Both the position numbers and the translations under genes were made by a program. 17,028 nt of DNA from Hahellaceae bacterium (GTDB taxonomy: Bacteria > Pseudomonadota > Gammaproteobacteria > Pseudomonadales > Oleiphilaceae), in NCBI GenBank assembly GCA_016716085.1, contig JADJWY010000017.1, positions 1 to 17,028 of the forward strand, given 5' to 3'. The notes under the pieces were generated by a model. That model saw only the letters and a program-made list of their open reading frames with translations, was not told the DNA's origin and did not search any database. Every line of letters begins with the position of its first letter. Position 1 is the first letter of the stretch. Positions 6,353 to 13,688 of the stretch are shown piece by piece.

Positions 6353-7480
6353 ATGGCAGCCAATTATCTTCCAATCTACAAAGCAAAACCTGGCGAACTC
6401 GAAGCCTGCGCCAACGCGAAGAAAATGCATGATCGCCGTATGTTGCCCCTATTTGAGGTCTGTAGGATCGGGAAGAGTATACGGAATGCGGCTAGATTCA
6501 AGGGTTCCAATGCATTAACGTGTGCATATCTTGACGAAGTCGCCCAGCAAATTGCAGACGTACGTAAGGGTAGGATGGTACTGATTGATGCATATCAATG
6601 GAATCCCGACTCACTAACTGAGACTGGCGAACATGTGCTTCCGTACATATATTCTCGGCTCGAATCGCTGGGCGTCAGTGTAATTCCTGTTATTGGCTAT
6701 GACCGCTGGGAAAGCCCTGTCTACCGAATTGCCATGCAGGGCGTCGAAATTTCCACGGAAGGTTATTTCTGCCTGCGGCTGGACTCGCATGCTATCGAAG
6801 ATGCCGCAGACCCTGAATTCTTTGAGGAACAAGTGCTGCGCATTCTCAATGACTTGAGCATTGAGCCGGCGCACTGTGCTATTTTGATCGATTTCGGTGA
6901 CGTCACCGCTGTATCTATCGAAGATCTGGGGAATCAAGCAGAACGAGTAATGCAGGTTCTTGCCCCGATGGGGTTCAAGTATTTTTCCACCGCTGGATGT
7001 TCGCTACCGACGTCCATCGATGCGGCAGTGAAGAAGCAGAATACAACTGGGAAGGTGTTGCGGAGGGAGATGCTTCTTTGGCAGGCGATGCGCGTAGGTT
7101 ACCCGGATCTGAAGTGGCTTTTTGGTGACTATGGAGTCCGTGGCCCCAACACTGCCGAGGATATGATCTCTCCCAATACGAATGGAAAAATCCGACATAC
7201 GATTGGCCAGAATTATTACGTTGTGCGGGGGCACTCAATGAAGGAGGGGGATAAGGGTGCTCAGATGTACAAGTTAGCAAAAACGGTCGTGGAATCTACC
7301 CACTATATGGGCAAAGATTTTAGTTGGGGAGACGCGCGAATACTTGCCTGTAGTAATGGTGTGTTTAAAGGCAATTCCACACAGTGGATAGCTATCGATA
7401 CAAGCCATCATTTAGCTTGGGTGGTGGCAGAGGTCGAAGAATTCGAGTTGAGAGTCGGTGCTGTACGCGTGAGTGTGTGA
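6353..7480 (+). CDS. Beta family protein (T4 Beta_protein, PF14350-like)
   Basis: This 375-residue cytoplasmic protein begins one base after the antitoxin stop, behind GAGG with six-base spacing. It shows what I recall as Beta_protein hallmarks: an N-terminal YLPIYKAKPGELEA segment followed by LPLFEV, a central alternation of strands and helices (VSVIPVIGYD, CAILIDFGD), then FGDYGVRGPN, GKIRHTIGQNYYVVRG and a C-terminal DFSWGDARI. The biochemical activity of this family is not established to my knowledge. The name comes from a phage T4 protein. Operon position implies a role in the toxin-antitoxin-like module. The family call is from memory of conserved motifs, not a search. Confidence 0.75.
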   Translation: MAANYLPIYKAKPGELEACANAKKMHDRRMLPLFEVCRIGKSIRNAARFKGSNALTCAYLDEVAQQIADVRKGRMVLIDAYQWNPDSLTETGEHVLPYIYSRLESLGVSVIPVIGYDRWESPVYRIAMQGVEISTEGYFCLRLDSHAIEDAADPEFFEEQVLRILNDLSIEPAHCAILIDFGDVTAVSIEDLGNQAERVMQVLAPMGFKYFSTAGCSLPTSIDAAVKKQNTTGKVLRREMLLWQAMRVGYPDLKWLFGDYGVRGPNTAEDMISPNTNGKIRHTIGQNYYVVRGHSMKEGDKGAQMYKLAKTVVESTHYMGKDFSWGDARILACSNGVFKGNSTQWIAIDTSHHLAWVVAEVEEFELRVGAVRVSV

Positions 7481-7514
7481 GTGGCGGGGTTGCGCAACTA
7501 TTAGGAGAAAAGTA

Positions 7515-7764
7515 ATGGGAAAGAATACAGAAACAGACCTCCAGTCGTATAGGTACACTTGCTTCAGAGGTACTTCACGATAGCCATGCATCGCAGGTAG
7601 CAAAGAGTCTAGCCGCATCCGCCCTAGCGCAGCGAAACGGTGCAAAACAGACAGGGTCCGAGATGGAGGACTTAGCCTCGAAGGTACTTCAGAGTGATAA
7701 ATATGCGGACACGACGAAAGAACTGGCCGCTTCCGTGCTTTCTCAGTCCAATAAGTCTCGTTGA
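7515..7764 (+). pseudogene. Small duplicated-repeat protein interrupted by a frameshift
   Basis: ATG 7515 follows AGGAG (7503-7507) and gives MGKNTETDLQSY, but that frame stops at TAG 7581-7583. From 7546 the +1 frame continues for 72 residues to TGA 7762-7764 with clear protein character: RIGTLASEVL, AKSLAASALAQ, then MEDLASKVLQS, ELAASVLSQ. The two halves are an internal duplication (LAS-x-VL ... K-x-LAAS-x-L-x-Q in each). Removing one base near 7545 would join the frames into a protein of about 82 residues. I do not know its function. It is the last gene of the HigB/HigA-ImmA/Beta operon. The break may be a real mutation or a sequencing error. Confidence 0.65.
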
Positions 7765-7954
7765 CAGTCTCGGATAGCTTTAGAACCACCAGATTCTTAG
7801 TATTTTGGGAAGCAGTGGGGTAGCAACTGCAATTCTCTGATTATTCGCCATAGGCTGGAGAAAATATATTTCTGCTTACAAACATCGCATATAACGGTTT
7901 AGAGTATTAATCGTATTATTGGCGAGCCAAAGGGGATTAATATAACTCCCACTT

Positions 7955-7981
7955 GGAGTTCGAATCTCTCCGGGCGCGCCA
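7955..7981 (+). repeat. Duplicate tRNA-Arg 3' end, probable right attachment site (attR)
   Basis: This 27-base fragment holds four T-stem bases, T-loop TTCGAAT, complete T-stem CTCTC, acceptor strand CGGGCGC, G and CCA. Homology to the tRNA at the left edge starts abruptly at 7955. It marks the right end of the AT-rich integrase island. Unlike the left copy, it has the full five-base T-stem strand. Confidence 0.75.
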
Positions 7982-8146
7982 TCAAGATAACTTATTGTCA
8001 TTTCTACATTTCGTATCGAGTCGAGAGTATGAATCTGGGCGCTTATGCATAATCCATGCGTGCGGCATGGTGCGAGGAAATATCAAACACTTCTCCAATC
8101 GTCTAATACCTACCGTAGCTTGTGTCTCTGTGGTAAAGTTCTCCAA

Positions 8147-8164
8147 ATAGACCGAACGGTCTAT
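8147..8164. promoter_or_regulatory. 18-bp palindromic operator, TetR/NemR-type
   Basis: ATAGACCG-AA-CGGTCTAT is a perfect dyad 32 bases before the cupin start. A TATATT -10-like element (8162-8167) overlaps its right end. TAGACC-N4-GGTCTA is the published form of the E. coli NemR operator, and a TetR-family gene lies two genes downstream. Autoregulation of the pair is the natural reading. Confidence 0.75.
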
Positions 8165-8196
8165 ATTGGCCAATGCAACCCAGAGGAGACGCCAAC

Positions 8197-8583
8197 ATGC
8201 GCGTGGCGAAAGATGACGTGGACGTTAGAATGGACATTCCCGGCGCGGTGATCCGTCAGCGGACAGAATTTGGAGACGTTAGCGGATACGGCAAGATCAG
8301 TGGCGAGTATTTCACTCTCTCAGCAGGAGTCGATACCACACCACTTTTTCAGGGATTGGAAGGCAATCTTTGCCAGTGCCCGCATTGGGGCTATGTTTTA
8401 CGTGGCCGTATTACGACGACTGATGCAGAGGGGAAGCAGGAGACGGTTATTGCGAATGACCTATTCTACTGGCCACCCGGACACAATGTGAAGGTGGACG
8501 CTGATGCAGAGATCGTCATGTTCAGTCCCGAGCGCGAGCACAGCCATGTTATTAACCACATGATCGAGAAGGTCAGGGGCTAA
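8197..8583 (+). CDS. Cupin-fold protein
   Basis: This 128-residue protein shows a conserved beta-barrel pattern: FQGLEGNLCQCPHWGYVLRGRITTTDAEG, then VIANDLFYWPPGHNVKVDADAEIVMFSP. These match the two cupin motifs (GYVLRG and YWPPGH). Only a few His residues are present (in CPHWG and PPGH), so a full metal centre is uncertain. ATG 8197 is preferred over ATG 8173 because GAGGAG (8183-8188) precedes it. It lies behind the TetR-type operator and 51 bases before the TetR gene, so both probably form one operon. The substrate is unknown. A small-molecule stress role would fit the regulator family. Confidence 0.8.
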   Translation: MRVAKDDVDVRMDIPGAVIRQRTEFGDVSGYGKISGEYFTLSAGVDTTPLFQGLEGNLCQCPHWGYVLRGRITTTDAEGKQETVIANDLFYWPPGHNVKVDADAEIVMFSPEREHSHVINHMIEKVRG

Positions 8584-8634
8584 TCTCATAGGAAGCCTCG
8601 ACGCAGCACCCTCCACAAGATTCCTTGCTTAGCA

Positions 8635-9222
8635 GTGGTACAGCCAGAACATTCAACCAAGCTGCGCCTGCTCGATGTGGGTATGGCCATGCTCCTGAAA
8701 CATGGCTATCACGATCTGGGTATTCAGGCCCTGCTCGATGCCACATCTACTCCGAAGGGTTCCTTCTACCATCATTTCCGGGACAAAGAGGACTTCGCAC
8801 TCCAGGCCATCGACCGATATATGGGGCACGTCCATGCAGGCCTAGATGCCTGTCTTGGCGATAACAACCGTCCTCCGCTCGTGCGGGTGCGCAAATTTTT
8901 TAAGTCGACCCAACAGGTCTATCGAAGCGAGGGTTACATGGGCTGTCTATTAGGGGGTCTTGGACAGGAGCTGTCCGGAGTAAGCGAACTTTTCCGACGC
9001 AAGATCGAAAGCTGCTTTTCAGAAATCGCAAAGCGACTCGCAGCTTGCCTGGAGGAGGCTCGAAAATTAGGTGATATTCCGGCTGATTCTAATCCGCAGC
9101 ACATGGCGAACCTGCTAGTGGACTGCTGGGAAGGGGCAGCGCTTCGCAGCCGACTGCGTGGGAATGCCGCGCCACTGAATGCAATGCTCGACTTCTACTT
9201 TCAGTCGATAATTGGTGGTTAA
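8635..9222 (+). CDS. TetR/AcrR-family regulator, NemR/AcuR-like
   Basis: This 195-residue protein has an N-terminal TetR HTH (residues 8-55): LRLLDVGMAMLLKHGYHDLGIQ, then LLDATSTPKGSFYHHFRDKEDF, the canonical recognition helix and following strand. The C-terminal ligand domain contains GCLLGGLGQELS with a Cys in the position typical of the NemR/AcuR group, and ends DCWEGAALRSRLRG. The start is GTG at 8635 with no good ribosome-binding site, so an alternative start is possible. The match between this subgroup and the TAGACC-type operator at 8147-8164 supports autoregulation. NemR senses electrophiles through cysteines. Whether this protein does is an inference. Confidence 0.9.
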   Translation: MVQPEHSTKLRLLDVGMAMLLKHGYHDLGIQALLDATSTPKGSFYHHFRDKEDFALQAIDRYMGHVHAGLDACLGDNNRPPLVRVRKFFKSTQQVYRSEGYMGCLLGGLGQELSGVSELFRRKIESCFSEIAKRLAACLEEARKLGDIPADSNPQHMANLLVDCWEGAALRSRLRGNAAPLNAMLDFYFQSIIGG

Positions 9223-9329
9223 TTCAGTATTCAAACCAATGACGCAACGCATGCCACATCCGCATTTGGCGGGGGTTGCTCTACAGCCCGTCAACTTAGG
9301 GAGATACACACGGCCCGGTGCCCAGATTT

Positions 9330-9347
9330 ATCTGCTTGGGCGCGCCA
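9330..9347 (+). repeat. Possible degenerate tRNA-Arg 3'-end remnant
   Basis: ATCTGCTTGGGCGCGCCA agrees at 14 of 18 positions with the att copy at 7964-7981, including an unbroken GGGCGCGCCA. The upstream T-loop is not recognisable. It lies between the TetR gene and the membrane-protein gene in a 263-base gap with no other feature. Chance similarity cannot be excluded. Confidence 0.3.
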
Positions 9348-9485
9348 TTACGTCAAAGAGTGACGCTACCCGATACTGCCAATATCTACAAACGTGACAC
9401 CAACGTAAGGTTTTCCCCCAGTCTTGCGTCGTCGTCAAGAACCTGAACTACTCCTGCCGATTGCTGAGTATGGTAAAAGCACGAC

Positions 9486-9902
9486 TTATGCTTGGCGAAG
9501 ATTTGCATTGGGGATTTTACGCGACAGCCATACTAGATATGCACCGATAACAACATCAACCGAGAAACAGAAGGCGGGATACCAACCAGGAACGCCAACG
9601 TTTGTTAAAAATTGACTATGCGTCAAGTCATACAGCCCGTGAAATATCCAGCATGTGCCAACCAGTGTCGCTGAATGACGGACGCTTACCAATGCGAAGA
9701 CTAATCCAGCTACGATAAACGGAACACCATAGATCATTTCTGTGGCTCCCATCGCCGGATCACCGACGCGTAGAGCAAAGAATGCATACAAGCTTGGGAG
9801 AGTGAGTAGGCCTAATGAGTACAGCCAACGTTGTCCGTGAATCATCACAGCAAAGACTATCGTAAGTACACCTACCGCGATACCAAAGAGGGCCCCAATC
9901 AA
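9486..9902 (-). CDS. Small multi-span membrane protein (DUF6010-like)
   Basis: This 138-residue, strongly hydrophobic protein has about four to five membrane segments: near residues 2-22, 26-46, 57-77, 80-95 and 106-127. Conserved-looking motifs include IHGQRWLYSLGLLTLPSLYA, EMIYGVPFIVAGL, FHGLYDLTH and GVPGWYP. I believe this pattern belongs to DUF6010, but this is from memory. The start is TTG at 9902, supported by AAGGAGAG eight to fourteen bases upstream. It is transcribed away from the region with the degraded tRNA copy. It is isolated, with no operon partner, and its function is unknown. Confidence 0.65.
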   Translation of the reverse strand: MIGALFGIAVGVLTIVFAVMIHGQRWLYSLGLLTLPSLYAFFALRVGDPAMGATEMIYGVPFIVAGLVFALVSVRHSATLVGTCWIFHGLYDLTHSQFLTNVGVPGWYPAFCFSVDVVIGAYLVWLSRKIPNANLRQA

Positions 9903-10083
9903 GACTCTCTCCTTTCTTTAGACGAGTAACGGTCAGTAGAGACAAAAAGTTATTCTTCATAACGTAGCAGCTTTACACATAACACGCATCGTCCAACAAA
10001 ACTCAGCAAGCATTGGCGTGCATTGGCGAGTGTGAAGCTATGAGGGTGGACCAGTTTACTTTCTGAACATTATTAGCTGCTCG

Positions 10084-10134
10084 GCGGCCCTGCGAACCAG
10101 ACGGTCAGGAGTTCGAATCTCTCCTGGCGCGTCA
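10084..10134 (+). pseudogene. Degenerate tRNA-Arg 3' fragment (old attachment site)
   Basis: About 50 bases align with the tRNA at the window start, from the anticodon arm to the terminus. Conserved parts are CGAACCAG, CGGTC, GGAGTTCGAATCTCTC and GGCGCG. The anticodon stem no longer pairs (CGGCC against CCAGA), the acceptor has CTGGCGC for CGGGCGC, and the terminus is TCA instead of CCA. It is therefore a decayed copy. It marks the outer border of the tandem insertions and the start of the GC-rich chromosomal part. Confidence 0.75.
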
Positions 10135-10241
10135 TAAATTCAAAGGGTTATACCAACCCAAACTTCCGGAACCATAATAACGTGGCGTGCTTTTCCCGGT
10201 GCTACTATCGGTAACCGTGCTCGATCCAGTACGCCGCTTAA

Positions 10242-10270
10242 GCCAAAATTTTTGGCGGTATTTATACCGC
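10242..10270. repeat. Two adjacent small palindromes
   Basis: GCCAAAA-T-TTTTGGC (10242-10256) is immediately followed by GCGGTAT-TT-ATACCGC (10255-10270), sharing two bases. They lie about 90 bases beyond the 3' end of the HEAT-like gene, which reads toward them. They may act as a bidirectional terminator. The remaining bases of 9903-10362 hold only the tRNA fragment and no gene. Confidence 0.4.
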
Positions 10271-10492
10271 TTTCATGATGATTGAGACAAGCGTGACAGT
10301 TTAATAGCCGCAGGCACCATAAAGAGCTGTTATCCCTGTTGGAAATTTTCTCTCTTCGAGGATTATTTCCGCGATTTCAGCAGTACGGAATCCATGAGGC
10401 GTAATCCCTGGGCGATATCGTTGCCCAGGGGGATGGCGCCGGCCTGAATAGCGGCTACCCATACTTTGATAATCAGGTCGTTCCCTGCCGGG

Positions 10493-10912
10493 TCAAACAA
10501 AATTCTCAAGAAAATTGCGCAGCATTCTGGCTTCCCAGGATAATGTTGGCGCGATGCGATTATCAATAAAATACTGAAGGCCCTTCATGGAGTGTATTTT
10601 TGCCAATGCAACGGTCGCGCCATCGGAAATACCCTCCCACTTTTCACCCTGAAGTTGTAACAGGCTGTCTTCGTGATCACGCAGCGAGTCGCCGGAAAAT
10701 TGAGAAATACGGTTGCTGGCCTGCAAACGGATTGAATCAGATTCGTCCCCAAGGGCTATTCCGATCAACGTCAATAACATGTCGGAGTTGTCCAGGTGCC
10801 GCTCAAAATACGATTGTGCCTCGGGTGAGCCCCGCATGCCATCGAGCAAAAGATGTCGGATCTTGTCTTTGTCTACTTCCACTGGTAAGGCAGCCTCATT
10901 TGAGTCATCCAC
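10493..10912 (-). CDS. HEAT/ARM-like hypothetical protein, probably frameshifted at its 3' end
   Basis: This 139-residue all-helical protein has repeated helix pairs (MLLTLIGIALGDESDSIRLQASNRIS, ISDGATVALAKIHSMKGLQYF), as in HEAT/armadillo-like scaffolds. I do not recognise a specific family. The start is GTG at 10912, placed by AGGAG seven bases upstream and an in-frame TGA directly before it. The frame ends RNFLENFV at 10493. In the neighbouring frame, coding-like sequence continues to 10363: ILFDPAGNDLIIKVWVAAI, then IPLGNDIAQGLRLMDS. The natural protein may thus be about 45 residues longer, broken at the T-rich stretch near 10495-10510. No partner gene is evident. Confidence 0.6.
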   Translation of the reverse strand: MDDSNEAALPVEVDKDKIRHLLLDGMRGSPEAQSYFERHLDNSDMLLTLIGIALGDESDSIRLQASNRISQFSGDSLRDHEDSLLQLQGEKWEGISDGATVALAKIHSMKGLQYFIDNRIAPTLSWEARMLRNFLENFV

Positions 10913-11111
10913 TCATATACTCCTCATGAAAGCAAATAATAATAACAGTTCCCGCAGTGAGGATGGCCAGGGTTTTGCCATCAGTGGCCATGAATGAACG
11001 CTGGATGCGGTCAATATGGGTGTTTATTCTTCCTCTACCCTGACGCCCCGGCCGCTCAGACAGACGTCCCGGCAACGAGGCATGAGCGGGCCAAAGGTGT
11101 AATTCTCCAGC

Positions 11112-11117
11112 TATACT
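11112..11117 (+). promoter_or_regulatory. Possible -10 element for the symporter gene
   Basis: TATACT lies 45 bases before the ATG at 11157. No clear -35 is present. A transcript from here would carry the ten-G tract in its leader. Confidence 0.3.
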
Positions 11118-11138
11118 TTCCCAACAAAATCAATAAAC

Positions 11139-11148
11139 GGGGGGGGGG
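11139..11148 (+). other. Ten-G homopolymer in the ribosome-binding region of the symporter gene
   Basis: Ten consecutive G residues run directly into AG and then six bases before ATG 11157, so the tract itself forms the Shine-Dalgarno region. Long G tracts mutate by slippage, and changes in length would alter start-codon spacing and translation. This could be a phase-variation site or a passive feature. Confidence 0.6.
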
Positions 11149-11156
11149 AGTCAATC

Positions 11157-12479
11157 ATGCAGGCCATCGAATCCTCGATTTCCACGCTGTCGAGCTGGGT
11201 ATGGGGTCCACCCATGCTGTTTTTTCTGGTTGGCACAGGTCTTTATCTCACCATACTGCTCAAAGGCATGCAGTTCCGTGCCTTGCCTCATGCGTTGAAA
11301 CTGATTTTTCACAAGGACCAGGGTCATGCTGGCGACATCAGCCATTTCGCCGCATTGATGACTGCGTTGGCGGCAACCGTCGGGATTGGCAACATCGTTG
11401 GCGTAGCCACCGCGATTACCCTGGGCGGTCCCGGGGCGGTGTTCTGGATGTGGATGACCGGGCTGGTAGGAATGGCGACCAAGTACGCCGAGGCGGTTCT
11501 CGCCGTTAAATACCGCGAGCACGGCGAACATGGCATGCGAGGCGGTCCGATGTATTACCTGGCCAAGGGCTGCAAGCTGCCGGCGTTGGGTTGGCTCTTC
11601 GCACTGTTTACCACTCTCGCGACTTTCGGCATCGGCAACATGACGCAAGCTAATGCCGTGGCCGGCATTTTCGAATCTGCATTCCATATCGAACCCTGGG
11701 TCACAGGCGTGACACTGACCCTTCTGACAGGACTGGTGATCCTGGGCGGCATCCGCTCGATTGGCCGTTTTACCTCGATTCTCGTACCGTTCATGATTCT
11801 GGGTTATATCGCGGCTGCGCTTCTGGTACTGGCGATCAATGCCGACGAAATTCCGCATGCTCTTTCACTGATCTTCCATCATGCTTTCAACCCGATTGCT
11901 GCCGGTGGCGGTTTTGCCGGTGCTGCAGTGGCTGCGGCCATCCGCTATGGCGTAGCCCGCGGTGTGTTCTCGAATGAGTCCGGTCTCGGCTCGGCTCCGA
12001 TTGCCGCCGCCGCTGCGCGTACCAATGATCCGGTCAAACAGGCGCTGGTAAGCATGACCCAGACCTTCATCGACACACTGCTTGTCTGCAGCATGACGGC
12101 GCTGGTCATCCTGACTGCAACTCCCTGGACTGAAGGGGTGGGCGCTGCCCAACTTACCAGCCTGAGTTTTGCGGAAACGCTCGGGCCGGCCGGGGAAATC
12201 ATTGTTGCAATCGCGACAGCGCTCTTTGCCTACTCGACCCTGCTCGGCTGGAGTTATTACGGGGAAAAGGCCGTTGAATACCTCGCCGGCACCCGCGCCA
12301 TTCGCATCTATCGCGTGGTATTCGTCACGGCGGTCATCGTCGGCGCCATGATGAAACTGGAATTTGTGTGGAATTTTTCCGACCTGATGAATGGACTCAT
12401 GGCCATTCCCAACCTGATCGCCCTGCTGATGCTCTCAAAAATCATTAAACAGGAAACCGACCGCTACTTTTCTGAATAA
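11157..12479 (+). CDS. AGCS-family sodium:alanine/glycine symporter
   Basis: This 440-residue inner-membrane protein has about ten to eleven membrane segments. Family signatures are visible: LTALAATVGIGNIVGVATAI-like sequence at about 69-89 (ALMTALAATVGIGNIVGVAT), GGPGAVFWMWMTGLVGMATKYAE, MRGGPMYYL, and ARGVFSNESGLGSAPIAAAAA in the C-terminal half. These match the AGCS (DagA/AlsT) family, which takes up alanine or glycine with sodium. Length is normal. The start ATG is fixed by the G-rich Shine-Dalgarno six bases upstream. It is probably monocistronic: the next gene is on the other strand. The family is sure. The exact substrate is not determined. Confidence 0.95.
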   Translation: MQAIESSISTLSSWVWGPPMLFFLVGTGLYLTILLKGMQFRALPHALKLIFHKDQGHAGDISHFAALMTALAATVGIGNIVGVATAITLGGPGAVFWMWMTGLVGMATKYAEAVLAVKYREHGEHGMRGGPMYYLAKGCKLPALGWLFALFTTLATFGIGNMTQANAVAGIFESAFHIEPWVTGVTLTLLTGLVILGGIRSIGRFTSILVPFMILGYIAAALLVLAINADEIPHALSLIFHHAFNPIAAGGGFAGAAVAAAIRYGVARGVFSNESGLGSAPIAAAAARTNDPVKQALVSMTQTFIDTLLVCSMTALVILTATPWTEGVGAAQLTSLSFAETLGPAGEIIVAIATALFAYSTLLGWSYYGEKAVEYLAGTRAIRIYRVVFVTAVIVGAMMKLEFVWNFSDLMNGLMAIPNLIALLMLSKIIKQETDRYFSE

Positions 12480-12536
12480 GGGAATACACAAGCGCAGTCT
12501 TTGGAGCGATCAATGGGTTTTGTCATGGCCACCGCC

Positions 12537-12565
12537 GGAGCAACCCATGCCGCAAGGCTTGCTCC
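12537..12565. terminator. Hairpin between the convergent symporter and MerR genes
   Basis: GGAGCAA (12537-12543) pairs with TTGCTCC (12559-12565), with an inner GCC-GCAA-GGC stem closed by a GNRA-type loop. It lies 58 bases after the symporter stop and 60 bases after the end of the MerR gene on the other strand. There is no T-tract, so the terminator role is tentative. Confidence 0.35.
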
Positions 12566-12624
12566 CTGGCGCTCATGCGAATTCGGTTCACAGTGCGTCG
12601 CGCCTGATGCGCCACCAGTCCAAA

Positions 12625-13059
12625 TTATCTGGAGCGTTTTTTACCCGGCGATTTCTTTTGTCTGCGCCTTCCAATCCCTCCGGCAGCGGCGATCCCCACG
12701 ATGCGGCGGAACTTCGGGCATTCCATGTGGCTCGGCGCGCTGCAGGCGGCCGCGTGTCGCAGGCCATCACGCATGGCTGCCAATTTCCGGATCTTCCCAT
12801 CAATTTCATCCGCCTTGTCGGCGAGCAACTGTCGGTCGATCCGGGGTTTACCGTCCGGTGCGAACATGCGGGCGATCTCATCCAGTGAAAGTCCCGCGGC
12901 TCGGCCCAGGGCAATCAATGCCAGCCGTTCCAACACGTCGGGGCTGAACACACGGCGCAGACCTTGTCTGCCGACAGAGGTGACTAAGCCTTTCTCCTCG
13001 TAGAAGCGCAGGGTTGATGCAGGAACACCGGACTGTTTCGCCACTTCCGAAATATCCAT
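12625..13059 (-). CDS. MerR-family transcriptional regulator
   Basis: This 144-residue protein has an N-terminal MerR winged HTH: MDISEVAKQSGVPASTLRFYEEKGLV, then the RRVFSPDVLERLALI wing, followed by the LSLDEIARMFAP helix. A dimerisation coiled coil spans about 85-110. The C-terminus carries Cys residues in AACSAPSHMECPKF, which could be sensor or metal ligands, and ends in a Lys/Arg-rich tail. AAGGGA lies seven bases before ATG 13059. It is divergent from the DUF2938 gene, with a 22-bp dyad between them positioned as MerR activators require. The inducer is unknown. The pair of cysteines is unlike classic mercury or copper loops. Confidence 0.92.
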   Translation of the reverse strand: MDISEVAKQSGVPASTLRFYEEKGLVTSVGRQGLRRVFSPDVLERLALIALGRAAGLSLDEIARMFAPDGKPRIDRQLLADKADEIDGKIRKLAAMRDGLRHAAACSAPSHMECPKFRRIVGIAAAGGIGRRRQKKSPGKKRSR

Positions 13060-13069
13060 GATACTTCCC

Positions 13070-13100
13070 TTGACTTAAAGTTGACTTTAAGTCGTAAGCT
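13070..13100 (+). promoter_or_regulatory. MerR-type promoter with 22-bp dyad operator
   Basis: The perfect inverted repeat GACTTAAAGT-TG-ACTTTAAGTC (13072-13093) lies between TTGACT (13070-13075) and TAAGCT (13095-13100). The spacer is 19 bases, the unusually long spacing that MerR proteins correct by twisting DNA. It sits in the 81-base gap between merR-like and DUF2938 genes and probably controls both. Confidence 0.75.
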
Positions 13101-13140
13101 ATCATCACTGGCCTGTGAAGGCAAACATCTGGAGAGAATC

Positions 13141-13626
13141 ATGAGCTACTTAGTCAGCACGATTATTACCGGAGTTGGCGCGACGGTGGTGATGGATCTG
13201 TGGGGGCTTGCGCGCAAATCTCTGTTCGGCATCCCCCCGCCGGTCTATGGTCTGGTGGGTCGCTGGATCGCCTACATGCCGCGCGGTCGCTTTCACCATG
13301 AATCCATTGCAGCATCGTCGCCAGTGCAAGGCGAACGCCTCATCGGCTGGATCGCCCATTATCTGACCGGTATCGCATTCGCGGCCGTATTGATCAGTAT
13401 CTGGGGGGATGGCTGGATTGAGCGCCCAACAATAGGTCCAGCGTTAATCGTCGGGATCGGCACCGTGGCGGCGCCTTTCCTGTTGATGCAGCCAGGCATG
13501 GGGGCCGGAATTGCCGCCTCCAGGACATCCCGCCCCGTCGCCGCCCGGGTTCAGAGTCTCATCACCCATGCAATTTTCGGTTTCGGTCTGTTCCTCACCG
13601 GATGGATTGCGCGCCTTCTCTTCTAA
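13141..13626 (+). CDS. DUF2938-family membrane protein
   Basis: This 161-residue inner-membrane protein has about four segments: residues 3-20, 68-88, 97-115 and 142-160. The sequence features I associate with DUF2938 are GVGATVVMDLWGL near the start, VGRWIAYMPRGRFHH, IGWIAHYLTGIAFA and a MQPGMGAGIAASRTS loop. ATG 13141 is chosen because GGAGAG precedes it; a longer reading from 13081 would begin inside the operator. It is divergent from the MerR gene and is followed 62 bases later by a DUF2798-like gene in the same direction, making a likely MerR-controlled operon. The molecular function of DUF2938 is not known. Confidence 0.85.
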   Translation: MSYLVSTIITGVGATVVMDLWGLARKSLFGIPPPVYGLVGRWIAYMPRGRFHHESIAASSPVQGERLIGWIAHYLTGIAFAAVLISIWGDGWIERPTIGPALIVGIGTVAAPFLLMQPGMGAGIAASRTSRPVAARVQSLITHAIFGFGLFLTGWIARLLF

Positions 13627-13688
13627 TCATGCCGTTGAATTCCGAAGGAGTGGCGGGCTGCATCAGTATCTAACCATAGGAGAAGAAA

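Noticed and set aside
7412..7789. Minus-strand 125-codon frame
   Set aside because: It is antisense to the end of the Beta gene and to the repeat protein, both of which have better coding character.
10003..10024. Doubled GCATTGGCG as a functional repeat
   Set aside because: Only two nine-base copies side by side, with no related copies nearby and no context suggesting a role.
10994..11509. Plus-strand 171-codon frame overlapping the symporter start
   Set aside because: Most of it is an alternate frame of the symporter gene, with His/Arg/Gly-rich shadow composition.
11151..11858. Minus-strand 235-codon frame inside the symporter gene
   Set aside because: It is antisense to a clear AGCS transporter; the product is rich in Gln, His, Arg and Gly, as typical for shadows of GC-rich genes.
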